NCBI GenBank assembly: GCA_017427685.1
Contig: JAFRSH010000015.1
Coordinates: forward strand, 1-64,000
Direction: 5' to 3'
From: Lachnospiraceae bacterium
GTDB lineage: Bacteria; Bacillota; Clostridia; Lachnospirales; Lachnospiraceae
Length of the DNA stretch: 64,000 bases
The number at the start of each line of letters is the position of its first letter. The stretch's first letter is position 1. The position numbers were made by a program, and so were the translations under genes. The notes beneath the pieces were generated by a model. It did no database searches. It was not told where the DNA came from and saw only the letters and a list, made by a program, of their open reading frames with translations. Below are positions 24,490-33,818 of the stretch, piece after piece.

Positions 24490-25711
24490 TTGTACCTCCG
24501 GCAGAATACGTCCCGGCTCTGAGTCCGGTGATCCAAGCAAATGTCAGGTTGTTCCCTCCGCATGCGAAATCCGCATCGAGAGCTTCTCCCGTGATATAAA
24601 GTCCTTTTAAACGCTTATGTTCAAGAGTTGCGGGATTAACCTCATCGAGTCTCACTCCGCCGCTCGTTACCTGTGAATTCTCAAAGCCCATCGTCCCCGT
24701 AACATGGAGAGTAAGTCCGCAGAGCATGTCGATCACATGTCCCGCGATCTTGAAGCCGTCGTCAACCGAAGGACGAAGCTCAGGGTCGATGTGCAGGTGG
24801 AGCATTGCGGCATATACGAGCTTCCTGTTGGCGATACCTGTGAGGAGCTCCTCGATGTTGTAGCCGCCTTCGATAAGCCTCTCCCAGATGCTCTTCATCA
24901 TTACTTCTCTGTCGCGCTGCGAGAGGACCGCCACTCTGACGCTCACTTTCTTGCCTTCGTCAAGTGCCTGTGCTGCGATACCCGAGCAGTTCATAATTGG
25001 AATGCCGCTGATACCCTTCTTGTTGAAGATTATCTCACCGTTCTCAAAGAACACTTCCGTTCCGTCAACCATCAGATGCACATCGGCGTAATGCCTGACG
25101 CCGTCTATCACCTTGGATTGTTTGAAATCGGTTGCGAGTCCGACCAGTGAAGGATAAAGCTTGGTGATACCGACGCCGAATTTCTTCAGAAGCCTGAAGG
25201 ACGATCCGTCTGTACCGAGGTCGGGTCTCGAACAGCCTCCGGCACTCATGATGAGCTTCTTACACGAGAACATGTTGTTGATCACAAACCCGCCGTCACG
25301 CTCGGTAATATCCGTAACGTCACAGTCGCAGGTGATATCGCAACCCGTAGCGAGCGCAACCGTCACAAGAGTGTCCCTTACAGTCGAAGCCTGAAGCGAT
25401 ACGGGGTAATAGTAACCGTTCTTCTCATGGATAAAGATCCCGATAGATTCAAAGAACCTCAGAAGTGTCTCAAAAGGGATACTCCTGAAGATCTTACAGG
25501 CAAGCTCCTTGTCGCGGCCGTGCACGATGGACTCAACATCTTCCCTGTTCGAGAGGATGTTGCACTTACCGTTCCCCGTGACTGTGATCTTCTTGCCGGG
25601 CTTAGAAAGCTTCTCGAGAATCAGAACATTTGAACCGTTGCGTGCGGCACAGATACCGGCAGTCAGACCGGACGCACCGGCACCGACGATGATGATATCG
25701 TAATTCTTCAT
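24467..25711 (-). CDS. NAD(P)/FAD-dependent oxidoreductase (HI0933/BaiN-like)
   Basis: A 414-residue flavoprotein of the HI0933 family: an N-terminal FAD fold YDIIIVGAGASGLTAGICAARNG, the GNGKCNILSN motif, and a C-terminal ALDADFACGGNNLTFAWITGLRAG closing the FAD site. Family members include a bile-acid reductase in gut Clostridia, but most have no known substrate. The ATG at 25711 has GGAGG 4 bases upstream; the frame is open 27 bases further. Translation is coupled to the overlapping COG2509-like gene. Confidence 0.85.
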   Translation of the reverse strand: MKNYDIIIVGAGASGLTAGICAARNGSNVLILEKLSKPGKKITVTGNGKCNILSNREDVESIVHGRDKELACKIFRSIPFETLLRFFESIGIFIHEKNGYYYPVSLQASTVRDTLVTVALATGCDITCDCDVTDITERDGGFVINNMFSCKKLIMSAGGCSRPDLGTDGSSFRLLKKFGVGITKLYPSLVGLATDFKQSKVIDGVRHYADVHLMVDGTEVFFENGEIIFNKKGISGIPIMNCSGIAAQALDEGKKVSVRVAVLSQRDREVMMKSIWERLIEGGYNIEELLTGIANRKLVYAAMLHLHIDPELRPSVDDGFKIAGHVIDMLCGLTLHVTGTMGFENSQVTSGGVRLDEVNPATLEHKRLKGLYITGEALDADFACGGNNLTFAWITGLRAGTYSAGGTIDSDIFY

Positions 25712-25752
25712 AGGACCTCCCATCCGACTCAGAAACACTGAGAGCGTGCTGC

Positions 25753-27372
25753 CTACTTGAGCAGCCTCAGCTTAACAAATAATTTACAGATCCTGTTGCC
25801 CATCGGAAGCTTGGAGAGCTCCTCGCGACCGACACCCTTAAGGACGATCAGGATCACAAAATACACAGGGATACATACAACTATCGCTATTACAGAGCTT
25901 ACCGAAACATACACTCCGAGTTTAACGAGCAGCTGATAAACAACTCTTCCGAAAAGCCCCATAAGAAGCGAGCAGATGAGCGGGATCAGAAAAGTCTTCT
26001 TAAGCTCCTGCCTGTAGCTGATCTCCTTGCGGAGGGCTCTGTAATTGAGCACACAGACCACGAGCGCGTAAAGAATGTTACAGATCATGAGCGCGTACTC
26101 ATCGAGGTCCGTGAGGTATAAAAGTGCGAACAAAAGCGGGATATGTATGATGAGTGAAAGTCCCGAATGGATCACAGGGAGCTTTAACTTATTGATACCC
26201 TGAAGGACACCGTTGGTGAGTGTCGAATAAGCGAACACAACGACAGCCACACCGCCCCATACAAGTATCTTAGCAGCCAGCTCTCCGTCTCCTCTGAAGA
26301 AGAGCTTCATGATGGGACCCGCGAAGAACGAAAGTCCGGCAGCGGCAGGTATCGCGATCATCATGTTAAGCTTGACGGTACTGCCGATCTTCTCCTTAAC
26401 ACCATCGATATCCTTAGATGTAAAGGCACTGCTCAGTACGGGAACTATCGATACACCGAACGCTGAAGCTATCGCAACGGGCATATTGTAGAGCCACTTA
26501 TACTTGTTCGCATATGCTTCAAAAAGAACCGCTCTCGACGACTCCGTAACGCCCTTGCTGCCAAGGATACGCCCGAACATGAAATCATCCGTGATACCGC
26601 TCAGCTGGTAGATGGTCTGACTGAGGATGATGGGGATCATAGTGGCGATAAGAAGCTTTAAGAGGGACTTGTAGGGAGTAACGGTATCGACCGCTTCGAC
26701 CTCTGAGTCCTCCTGCGAATCCTTCTTGCGTCTCACGAAGAAGAAAGCGATAAGGAAGACAAGGCCCGCAACGGCACCCGCAAGCGTACCCATCGTACCG
26801 CCCGCAGCACCGAGTGTAGCCTCGGAATAATCCGAAACAGCTTTCATGAAGAACACGGCGCTCACAACGCTGACAACAGCATTTACGATCTGCTCGACAA
26901 CCTGCGAAACGGCTGTGGGAACCATGTTCCTTCTGCCCTGGAAAAGACCTCTGATAACACCCATACATGAGAATACAAAGATCGTGGGAGAAAGCACCTT
27001 AAGTGGCAGAGCCGCCGAAGGATAACCCATGGCCGCAGCTATGGGATCCGCAAAGATAACAAGAACAAGCGAGACAACAAGTCCCGCCATCGAGGAAAAG
27101 ATGAGGCCGACCCTGAACACTCTTTTGCCGTCGGCAAATCTGCCCTGCGCGTTGAGGGCCGAGATGATCTTGGAGATCGCTACGGGGATACTGTACGTCG
27201 AAACAAGCAGTGCGATGTTGTAAACCTCGTACGCCGTGCTGTAATAGCCCATGCCCTCGCTTCCCACGATGTTCGTGAGCGGGATGCGGTAAAGCATGCC
27301 TATAAACCTTGTGACGATCCCCGCAACGGCAAGTATCAGTCCCTGGGTCAGATAATTGTTCTTCTTGCTCAT
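25753..27372 (-). CDS. SpoVB/MurJ-like polysaccharide flippase
   Basis: Polytopic membrane protein of 539 residues with about 14 helices, of the MVF/polysaccharide transporter superfamily. GLILAVAGIVTRFIGMLYRIPL at the N-terminus and VVIRGLFQGRRNMVPTA-type loops (GVIRGLFQGRRNM here) match the stage V sporulation protein B group. That group is thought to flip lipid-linked envelope precursors. The ATG at 27372 has only a weak ribosome site; a TTG at 27384 just before the upstream stop is an alternative. The exact substrate cannot be assigned. Confidence 0.8.
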   Translation of the reverse strand: MSKKNNYLTQGLILAVAGIVTRFIGMLYRIPLTNIVGSEGMGYYSTAYEVYNIALLVSTYSIPVAISKIISALNAQGRFADGKRVFRVGLIFSSMAGLVVSLVLVIFADPIAAAMGYPSAALPLKVLSPTIFVFSCMGVIRGLFQGRRNMVPTAVSQVVEQIVNAVVSVVSAVFFMKAVSDYSEATLGAAGGTMGTLAGAVAGLVFLIAFFFVRRKKDSQEDSEVEAVDTVTPYKSLLKLLIATMIPIILSQTIYQLSGITDDFMFGRILGSKGVTESSRAVLFEAYANKYKWLYNMPVAIASAFGVSIVPVLSSAFTSKDIDGVKEKIGSTVKLNMMIAIPAAAGLSFFAGPIMKLFFRGDGELAAKILVWGGVAVVVFAYSTLTNGVLQGINKLKLPVIHSGLSLIIHIPLLFALLYLTDLDEYALMICNILYALVVCVLNYRALRKEISYRQELKKTFLIPLICSLLMGLFGRVVYQLLVKLGVYVSVSSVIAIVVCIPVYFVILIVLKGVGREELSKLPMGNRICKLFVKLRLLK

Positions 27373-27385
27373 TTTTTCATCCAAT

Positions 27386-28594
27386 TCATTCGATCACTAT
27401 CTTGCTGAGGCGATGGTTCGGGAAGACTGAGATAAACGTCCTGCCCGGGTTGATACTGAGTACCTCGCCAGCTTCGTTATAATAACACATGAACCTGTTC
27501 TTCTCATTCTTCTTCCATGTGATCGGAACAGCCTTGCCGCCGGTGATGTAATAGCCCTCACCCGACGAATCCTCGATATCCATGTCCTGGTACCCGTTCT
27601 CGTCCTTGTTCCACTCTTTGACGAGCTGAATGATCAGGTTGTCAAAGGTGAGCGGTGTCTCGGTGTTCCTGTCGATATGAACATCGTCAAACTGATACCT
27701 GGTGTACTTACCGGTAGCCGCATCAAAAACGAAGTAAGGGGACATGTAATCGGAATATCCGAGCTTAACGAGACTTGCGTCCGTTCCGACAGTGGGAACG
27801 ACCGTTTCCTCGTTGAATACAAAATGGTTGGAACCAAAGTTCTCATCATGATCTGTCCTGAAGCCGGACTTCTCGATACCCTTCCAAATGCCGTCAAGCG
27901 ACGCGAAAGCGTTGTGAGGAGCCTTGATCTCCTTGTCTCTGTAGAATACTGTGTCACCGATCGCGTACGTACCCTCGAGGTGGTCGAGCTTCAGCTTCTT
28001 GATCTTCTTGGTGGCGTAAGTGGTCTCTCCGAAATGCACAAAGATCGCGTCGTATTCATCCGCAAAGCTTGCGAAGTAGTGTCTGGCGCTTCTTACCGAG
28101 CCGATCCTGTCCTTGCAGCTCGACTCTTCGGTAAGACCCTCAAAGACGCCCATAAGTCTCGTGATACCGCCTTCGGCAAGTGCTTCGTAGAGTATCTTGG
28201 CATCGCCGATACCGCTCTGGGGGTTGGCAACACCGATATTGTTGAACATGACAGCGTAAGGTCTCTTCTGCGCCACTTCCTCGGGAACCCAAGTGCCGTC
28301 GAGAACGCTGATCACTTCGCCTTCATGTGAGGGATCAACGGGTTCGGGCTCGGGTGTCGGTGTGGCTGTAGGTTCTGCGGGCTCCGGTGTGGGAGTCGGA
28401 ACCTCTGTCGGAATGGGTGTCGGAAGTAAGGTATCGCTTTCGATAACGGTTGAAACGGGAGTCTCAGACCCCTTTCCGCCCGGCAGGAAAACTATCAGAC
28501 ATACCACACCCACGATCAAAACCACGGCTCCTGCGATCACGGGAACAAGGTGGCCTTTAACAAATTCGATAACGCTGCCAAAAAAGTCTTTCAT
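27386..28594 (-). CDS. DUF3048 (YerB-like) membrane-anchored protein
   Basis: A 402-residue protein: one membrane helix (about 17-36), a Pro/Thr/Glu-rich linker (about 55-88) and a large extracytoplasmic DUF3048 pair of domains. NNIGVANPQSGIGDAKILYEALAEGGITRLMGVF and RIGSVRSARHYF are the characteristic sequences. The function is unknown in the family. The start at 28594 overlaps the ybeY stop region by 4 bp, so coupled translation is likely. Confidence 0.87.
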   Translation of the reverse strand: MKDFFGSVIEFVKGHLVPVIAGAVVLIVGVVCLIVFLPGGKGSETPVSTVIESDTLLPTPIPTEVPTPTPEPAEPTATPTPEPEPVDPSHEGEVISVLDGTWVPEEVAQKRPYAVMFNNIGVANPQSGIGDAKILYEALAEGGITRLMGVFEGLTEESSCKDRIGSVRSARHYFASFADEYDAIFVHFGETTYATKKIKKLKLDHLEGTYAIGDTVFYRDKEIKAPHNAFASLDGIWKGIEKSGFRTDHDENFGSNHFVFNEETVVPTVGTDASLVKLGYSDYMSPYFVFDAATGKYTRYQFDDVHIDRNTETPLTFDNLIIQLVKEWNKDENGYQDMDIEDSSGEGYYITGGKAVPITWKKNEKNRFMCYYNEAGEVLSINPGRTFISVFPNHRLSKIVIE

Positions 28595-29097
28595 CTCGTA
28601 ATCCCCGCACCTTCAAGAATTTCTTTTTGAATCTTTTCCATAACGGCTCTTTCGTCATCACTCATGTGATCGTATCCGAGAAGATGAAGCAGGCTGTGAA
28701 CTATCAGGAAGTCAAACTCACGTAACGGCGCGTGACCGTACTCCTCAGCCTGTTCAAAGACCCTCTGCGCACAGATCACGATATCCCCGAGCATGATCGC
28801 TCCCGTCTCGGGATCGAGGTAAGCCCCCGGGTCCTTCTCGACGTAGGAGAAATCGAGCGGTGCATCGTAATCGACCAAAGGGAAGGAAAGGCAATCCGTG
28901 GTTGAATCTATATCGCGAAAACGTTTATTCAGTTCAGCCACATACTCCTGATCGGCGATACAGACATCAAGCTGCGCCTCGTAGGGCACTTTGAGGTGCC
29001 TGAGTGCCGCTTCGATGATCTTCTTCGCCTGAGTCCTGGGCTGAAAAGGAAACTTTACGTCGCTTTCGATATCAATCGTTAACCTGATAATAATCAC
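28591..29097 (-). CDS. ybeY: rRNA maturation endoribonuclease YbeY
   Basis: Zinc endonuclease for 16S rRNA 3' processing and ribosome quality control. The 168-residue frame has the metal motif HSLLHLLGYDH (His134, His138, His144). The start is unusual: the only good ribosome site, GGAGG, overlaps a GTG at 29097. The next codons are ATT, ATT, ATC, so initiation may use a rare ATT/ATC or depend on translation of the upstream gene, which it overlaps by 26 bp. The order phoH-HD protein-ybeY is standard in Firmicutes. Confidence 0.93.
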   Translation of the reverse strand: MIIIRLTIDIESDVKFPFQPRTQAKKIIEAALRHLKVPYEAQLDVCIADQEYVAELNKRFRDIDSTTDCLSFPLVDYDAPLDFSYVEKDPGAYLDPETGAIMLGDIVICAQRVFEQAEEYGHAPLREFDFLIVHSLLHLLGYDHMSDDERAVMEKIQKEILEGAGITR

Positions 29098-30532
29098 CTC
29101 CGGCAGCTATCATGTAGTCTTTAATGGTATTGACCTCTTCGGAAGAGAATCCCGAATACCTGAGGAAGTTCTGAGTATTACGTACCTTAATGGTGTTCCT
29201 AACAACACCTGCCCACGAAAGGTCGACATCCTCTCCCGTGCTTCTCAGCTTCTCGATGTTCTTGAGGACGTAATCGTATGTGTTGATCATATCGTTGACG
29301 AGCATTACGATACCTGTCTCACGCATGATCGGGAATTCGATCTTCTTGAATGACATCTGATAAAGAGGCTTAATGAGGTAATCGGGTACATTGTACTTAC
29401 CGGCGAGTATGTCGCGGTAGTCGGGTCCGAGTACCTTGTTCGCGTCATGGATGATTCCGAGCGCGTAGGCAATGTCCGTGTCACATGAGATGGCTCCCGC
29501 AGCGCCCGAGGAAAGACGTGCGAGTGCAAGGCTGTGCTCATATACGTAAGGGTTATCAAGCTTGACTCTGACAAGGTACATGAACTCTTCCTTGCAGATG
29601 TCCTCGATCGTCATGACGCTCTTCCTGTCGGTGACAGCGGAAAGCTTGTCCTGAAGCTCGTAGTTCTCGTTGTAGACGCGTGCGAGACGCTCCTCGAGCT
29701 TCTCGTAGTCCTCGCGGGGTACGTAGTCATCAAGATTGACACTCTCCTCGCCTGATTGTCCTCTGTCGGCGAACATAAAGGAATCCGAATTCTCGAGGTC
29801 CGTCGAAGCAACTGCGTCCGCGGGGATCGTGAACCTGATCGCCGAAGATCCCGCAAAGCCCTTGCCGAGCAGCATAACGAGGAATCTGACACCTATCAGC
29901 GAAACGATACCGAAGATCAGAACGAACATGTGGTAAAGGCTCAGGATATCTTCGAGAACGAAATCGCACTCTATGAGCAGAACTATCGCGTAGAACACGA
30001 TAACGATGAGTGCGGAGTAAAGACTGTTCTTAAGAGTAAACACGCTTCTCGCGAAAAGAGTCACGGCGAAGATAAAAAGAATCGTCCCGATCGAAGGGAT
30101 CACCGTGAACTCGGGGAAAAGCACCGCGTAAACATAAAGCATAAAGAGCGTGAGCGACGAAAGCGTGAAGTTAAAGCATCCCGAAAAGAGCGTGAGGAGC
30201 ACGATTATCGCACACGAAACGATCTCCACGTTACCGCAGTGGAGAAGGAAAAGGCAGATTGACGGTATAAGCATTAAAGCGAGTCTCGAAGAGCGAACCC
30301 GCAGGATGTTCTCTTTATTGACGTCTATATAGTAGATGAGCAGGAATCCAATGCTCAGTACGAAAGCACAACCGTAGATGCAGTTTCTGACCGTAAGGAT
30401 CTCCGAGCCCGAAACGTACAGCCCCACAACGGTAGCACACAGAAGTGAAGCAATAAGGAGAAAAGATATGTGTTTAAGCCTGTTTGTGATCACGGAACCT
30501 GTTCTGTCCTTTTGATCTGTTCTTTGCGGCAT
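29072..30532 (-). CDS. Degenerate PgpH-like 7TM-HD membrane protein
   Basis: A 486-residue protein in the phoH-ybeY position normally held by PgpH, a cyclic-di-AMP phosphodiesterase. It has seven or eight membrane helices (about 20-225), a coiled-coil stretch (270-300) and a C-terminal HD domain. It lacks the large extracellular domain of typical PgpH. In the HD domain His333, His362-Asp363 (HDANK instead of HDIGK) and Asp414 remain, but the central His pair of PgpH is missing. GAGGG before the ATG at 30532 sets the start, 59 bp inside phoH. It may be a non-catalytic or altered nucleotide-binding version. Confidence 0.7.
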   Translation of the reverse strand: MPQRTDQKDRTGSVITNRLKHISFLLIASLLCATVVGLYVSGSEILTVRNCIYGCAFVLSIGFLLIYYIDVNKENILRVRSSRLALMLIPSICLFLLHCGNVEIVSCAIIVLLTLFSGCFNFTLSSLTLFMLYVYAVLFPEFTVIPSIGTILFIFAVTLFARSVFTLKNSLYSALIVIVFYAIVLLIECDFVLEDILSLYHMFVLIFGIVSLIGVRFLVMLLGKGFAGSSAIRFTIPADAVASTDLENSDSFMFADRGQSGEESVNLDDYVPREDYEKLEERLARVYNENYELQDKLSAVTDRKSVMTIEDICKEEFMYLVRVKLDNPYVYEHSLALARLSSGAAGAISCDTDIAYALGIIHDANKVLGPDYRDILAGKYNVPDYLIKPLYQMSFKKIEFPIMRETGIVMLVNDMINTYDYVLKNIEKLRSTGEDVDLSWAGVVRNTIKVRNTQNFLRYSGFSSEEVNTIKDYMIAAGGDYYQVND

Positions 30533-31493
30533 CGTTTTCCCTCTTTTCGTATTTTTCATAGGCTTCGACAATCTTCTGAACAAGCGGATGTCTGACGACG
30601 TCACGACTGGTCAAATGCGCAAAGCCTATCCCCTCAATGTCTCTCAAGACCTTCATGGCTATATCGAGACCGCTCACTGCGGGCGGAGCAAGATCCTTCT
30701 GGGTCGGATCACCGGTAATGATAGCCTTCGATCCGAAACCGATCCTGGTAAGGAACATCTTCATCTGGGCGGGAGTCGTGTTCTGCGCCTCATCAAGGAT
30801 GATGAAGGCGTTGTCGAGCGTCCTTCCGCGCATGTATGCGAGCGGTGCAACCTCGATCAGGCCCTTGTCAGCGTTGCGCTGGTAGCTCTCGGCACCCATG
30901 ATCTGGTAGAGTGCGTCGTAAAGAGGCCGCAGGTACGGGTCGATCTTGCTCTGGAGGTCTCCCGGAAGAAAACCGAGCTTCTCTCCCGCTTCGATCGCAG
31001 GTCTCGTGAGGATGATCCTCGAGACGTCGCCCTTCTTGAAGGCTGTGATCGCCATCGCCATGGCGAGGTAGGTTTTACCTGTTCCGGCGGGTCCGAGTCC
31101 GAAGACGATCATGTTGTCACGGATCTTGTCGATGTACTCCTTCTGACCGACTGTCTTGGGCTTGATGGGCTTGCCGGCAAGGGTGAAGCAGATGAGCTCC
31201 TTGTCGATCTCGCTCACAAGGCTTTCCTTGTCTTCCATGAGAAGAGCGAGTGTGTAGGAAACCTTCTGCTCGTCGATCGTGTTGCCGTTCTGTGCGAGCG
31301 CAGAAAGCTGTTCGAGCGCACGCGCGGCCTTAGTAACAGCCGACTCGCTCCCGATAACCTTGACACTTTCACCGCGGACTACAACATCGACCGAAAGCGC
31401 TTTCTCGATCACTTTCAGATGCGAGTCGAACTGTCCGAAGACGTTCGACATATGTGTGCCCGGTATATTAATGATCTTTTCGATCGATTCCAT
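30474..31493 (-). CDS. phoH: PhoH-like ATPase
   Basis: A 339-residue PhoH-family P-loop NTPase. Residues about 1-75 resemble a KH-like RNA-binding part; the core has FGLGPAGTGKTYLAMAMA (Walker A), RPAIEAGEKLGFLPGDL and FIILDEAQNTTPAQMKMFLTR (Walker B), then TGDPTQKDL. The family is tied to RNA metabolism together with ybeY. The ATG at 31493 has GGGGAG 10 bases upstream; an earlier in-frame start lacks one. The gene has its own promoter just after the rpsU terminator. Confidence 0.92.
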   Translation of the reverse strand: MESIEKIINIPGTHMSNVFGQFDSHLKVIEKALSVDVVVRGESVKVIGSESAVTKAARALEQLSALAQNGNTIDEQKVSYTLALLMEDKESLVSEIDKELICFTLAGKPIKPKTVGQKEYIDKIRDNMIVFGLGPAGTGKTYLAMAMAITAFKKGDVSRIILTRPAIEAGEKLGFLPGDLQSKIDPYLRPLYDALYQIMGAESYQRNADKGLIEVAPLAYMRGRTLDNAFIILDEAQNTTPAQMKMFLTRIGFGSKAIITGDPTQKDLAPPAVSGLDIAMKVLRDIEGIGFAHLTSRDVVRHPLVQKIVEAYEKYEKRENDAAKNRSKGQNRFRDHKQA

Positions 31494-31564
31494 ACAAGAA
31501 TAACTCCCCGACAGAGAAAATGAAGACACGAACCGCGATCCCCGCTTGTTCATGTTTTGTAATC

Positions 31565-31593
31565 ATTATAGTACTTAAGGCGTTAAAATTCAA
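31565..31593 (-). promoter_or_regulatory. Promoter of the phoH-ybeY operon
   Basis: TTGAAT at 31588-31593 and a perfect TATAAT at 31565-31570, 17-bp spacing, minus strand. Confidence 0.75.
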
Positions 31594-31612
31594 TATTATG
31601 AGAAACACCACG

Positions 31613-31641
31613 AAAAAAGAGCATGGTTAAAACCATGCTCT
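31613..31641 (-). terminator. Terminator of rpsU
   Basis: An 11-bp perfect stem (AGAGCATGGTT and complement) with a short loop, followed on the minus strand by TTTTTTC, 15 bases after the rpsU stop. Confidence 0.85.
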
Positions 31642-31655
31642 GATCACAAAATGGC

Positions 31656-31832
31656 TTACTTAAATTTTCTCTTACGTGCAGCCTCAGACTTCTTCTTACG
31701 TCTAACGCTGGGCTTCTCGTAATGCTCTCTCTTGCGAATCTCCTGCTGGATACCTGCCTTAGCGCAATTTCTCTTGAATCTGCGAAGAGCACTGTCCAGT
31801 GTCTCGTTTTCTTTAACTATTACGTTCGACAT
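31656..31832 (-). CDS. rpsU: 30S ribosomal protein S21
   Basis: A 58-residue basic ribosomal protein beginning [20 protein letters not shown] and ending in the usual [15 protein letters not shown] tail. It is involved in translation initiation on the small subunit. It lies downstream of dxs with an independent strong promoter and is followed at once by a rho-independent terminator, so it forms a single-gene unit. Confidence 0.96.
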   Translation of the reverse strand: MSNVIVKENETLDSALRRFKRNCAKAGIQQEIRKREHYEKPSVRRKKKSEAARKRKFK

Positions 31833-31905
31833 AGCCTCACACCTAACCTCCCTCCGGTTATGAATTGTGCATAAAAGTGATGGCTATTCCTAAAAGCACG
31901 CAATC

Positions 31906-31933
31906 ATTATATCACAAAACTCGCGTACGTCAA
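31906..31933 (-). promoter_or_regulatory. Promoter of rpsU
   Basis: TTGACG at 31928-31933, overlapping the dxs stop codon, and a perfect TATAAT at 31906-31911 with 16-bp spacing and an upstream TGTG. Minus strand. Confidence 0.8.
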
Positions 31934-33798
31934 GACTTTTGAAAATCTTTGACTTTTTCATATATGGAATCGGGGTCAAAACCGATGCTGTCGCGTATAT
32001 CGTTGGGGCTTCCGTGAGCAAGGAATTCGTCCGGAAGCGATATGTCGAGGAACCTTCCCTTGTAGCCGTTCTCCAGTAATATCCTTGAAACCGCCTCACC
32101 GTATCCGCCTCTTCTGACGTTCTCCTCGACCGTCACGATGTGAGTTGCTTGCGAAGCTGCCTTAAGAAGCGTCTCGGTATCAATGGGGCTTACAAATCTG
32201 ACATTTACAAGTCCCCCACTCACGCCTGTCTCCTCGGAGAGCTTGTCGAGGACTTCGTCCATGACCTTCACCATACGGCCCACGGCAAATACCGTGAGGG
32301 GCGCGATATCGCGGATGATCTCCGACTTGCCGAATTCAACGGGTGCGTCGAAGGCCTCGAGCTTACGGGTCGCTTTATGTCTCGGGTATCTGATCGCTAC
32401 GGGTCCGTCGTGCTGCAGCGCGAACCCGAGGAATTCCCTCAGCTCCGCACCGTTCTTGGGAGCCATAACGGTAAGTCCCGGTATCGACGAAAGGTATGAA
32501 AGATCAAAGATACCCTGATGGGTGTCACCGTCCTTACCGACAATACCTGCCCTGTCTATAGCGAACACGACAGGGAGCTTGTTAAGCGCCACGTCATGAA
32601 GTATCTGGTCATACGACCTCTGAAGGAAGGTCGAGTAGATCGCAACGATCGGTCTGAGTCCCGATTTGGCCATACCTGCGGCAAAGGTCACCGCATGCTC
32701 CTCCGAGATACCTACATCAAAAAACCTTCCGGGATAGTAATCCCTGAAACGACTCAGTCCCGTTCCGTCAACCATTGCGGCGCTTATCGCAACCACTCTC
32801 TCGTCCTTCGAAGCCATCTCGATCGCGGCATCGGCAAAGATGTCGGTGTATGACTTCTCGCCGCCTTTCTTGATGGCTCTGCCTGTTTTCTTAACAAAGG
32901 GATCCACGCCGTGGAACATCCGGGGGTTGACCTCAGCAGGTCTGTAGCCCTTGCCTTTCTTGGTCACGACATGAACGAGCACGGGATTCTTACTGCGTCC
33001 GGCAGCCTCAAACGCCTCTAACATAAGCGGTATATTGTGTCCGTCGATCGGACCGATGTATGTGATACCCATGTTCTCAAAGAACATGCCCTTTACAAAG
33101 AGGCTCTTGATGGAGTTCTTGGAGTTACGGATCTTGTCAACGATTCCGTCACCGATCCCGGGGATCGCGGAAAGTCCTCTCTCGAGAGAAGACTTGGCAA
33201 GAGTGTACTTGGAATTCGTACGGAGTTTACCGAGGTAAGCCGCCATACCGCCCACGTTCTCGGAGATCGACATCTTGTTGTCATTGAGAACTATGATCAT
33301 GTTCGACTTGAAACGGCCGGCATTGTTGAGCGCTTCGTAAGCCATACCGCCCGAGAGAGCTCCGTCACCGATAAGAGCAACGACTCTGTAGTCCTCGCCC
33401 ATGAGGTCACGCGCCTTGACCATTCCGTCAGCTATAGATATCGAAGTCGAGCTGTGACCCGTATTAAATGCGTCGCAGTCGCTCTCAGATGTCTTGGGAA
33501 AGCCGGAAAGTCCGCCGAACGAGCGCAGAGTCTCAAACCGGTCCTTGCGGCCGGTGAGTATCTTGTGAGTATATGATTGATGTCCTACATCAAATATCAG
33601 CTTGTCCTTGGGTAGATCGAGGAAAAGATGAAGCGCCATCGTCAGTTCCACAACTCCGAGATTGGAAGCAAGATGCCCTCCCGTGGCGCTCACGTTGTTG
33701 ACCAAAAAGCTTCTGATCTCACGCGCAAGCTCTTTGTAATCGGCGGGATCGACCTTTTTGATGTCACCCGGCTCGTTGATAGTATCAAGGATGCTCAT
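31930..33798 (-). CDS. dxs: 1-deoxy-D-xylulose-5-phosphate synthase
   Basis: Thiamine-diphosphate enzyme that joins pyruvate and glyceraldehyde 3-phosphate in the first step of the MEP isoprenoid pathway. The 622-residue protein shows FDVGHQSYTHKILTGR, the TPP motif GDGALSGGMAYEALNNAG, and in the second half GISEEHAVTFAAGMA and DRAGIVGKDGDTHQG. An AAGG site lies just before the ATG. It follows the prenyl synthase gene, which uses the pathway's products. Confidence 0.96.
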   Translation of the reverse strand: MSILDTINEPGDIKKVDPADYKELAREIRSFLVNNVSATGGHLASNLGVVELTMALHLFLDLPKDKLIFDVGHQSYTHKILTGRKDRFETLRSFGGLSGFPKTSESDCDAFNTGHSSTSISIADGMVKARDLMGEDYRVVALIGDGALSGGMAYEALNNAGRFKSNMIIVLNDNKMSISENVGGMAAYLGKLRTNSKYTLAKSSLERGLSAIPGIGDGIVDKIRNSKNSIKSLFVKGMFFENMGITYIGPIDGHNIPLMLEAFEAAGRSKNPVLVHVVTKKGKGYRPAEVNPRMFHGVDPFVKKTGRAIKKGGEKSYTDIFADAAIEMASKDERVVAISAAMVDGTGLSRFRDYYPGRFFDVGISEEHAVTFAAGMAKSGLRPIVAIYSTFLQRSYDQILHDVALNKLPVVFAIDRAGIVGKDGDTHQGIFDLSYLSSIPGLTVMAPKNGAELREFLGFALQHDGPVAIRYPRHKATRKLEAFDAPVEFGKSEIIRDIAPLTVFAVGRMVKVMDEVLDKLSEETGVSGGLVNVRFVSPIDTETLLKAASQATHIVTVEENVRRGGYGEAVSRILLENGYKGRFLDISLPDEFLAHGSPNDIRDSIGFDPDSIYEKVKDFQKS

Positions 33799-33818
33799 TA
33801 ACCCTTACCTTCCATAGT

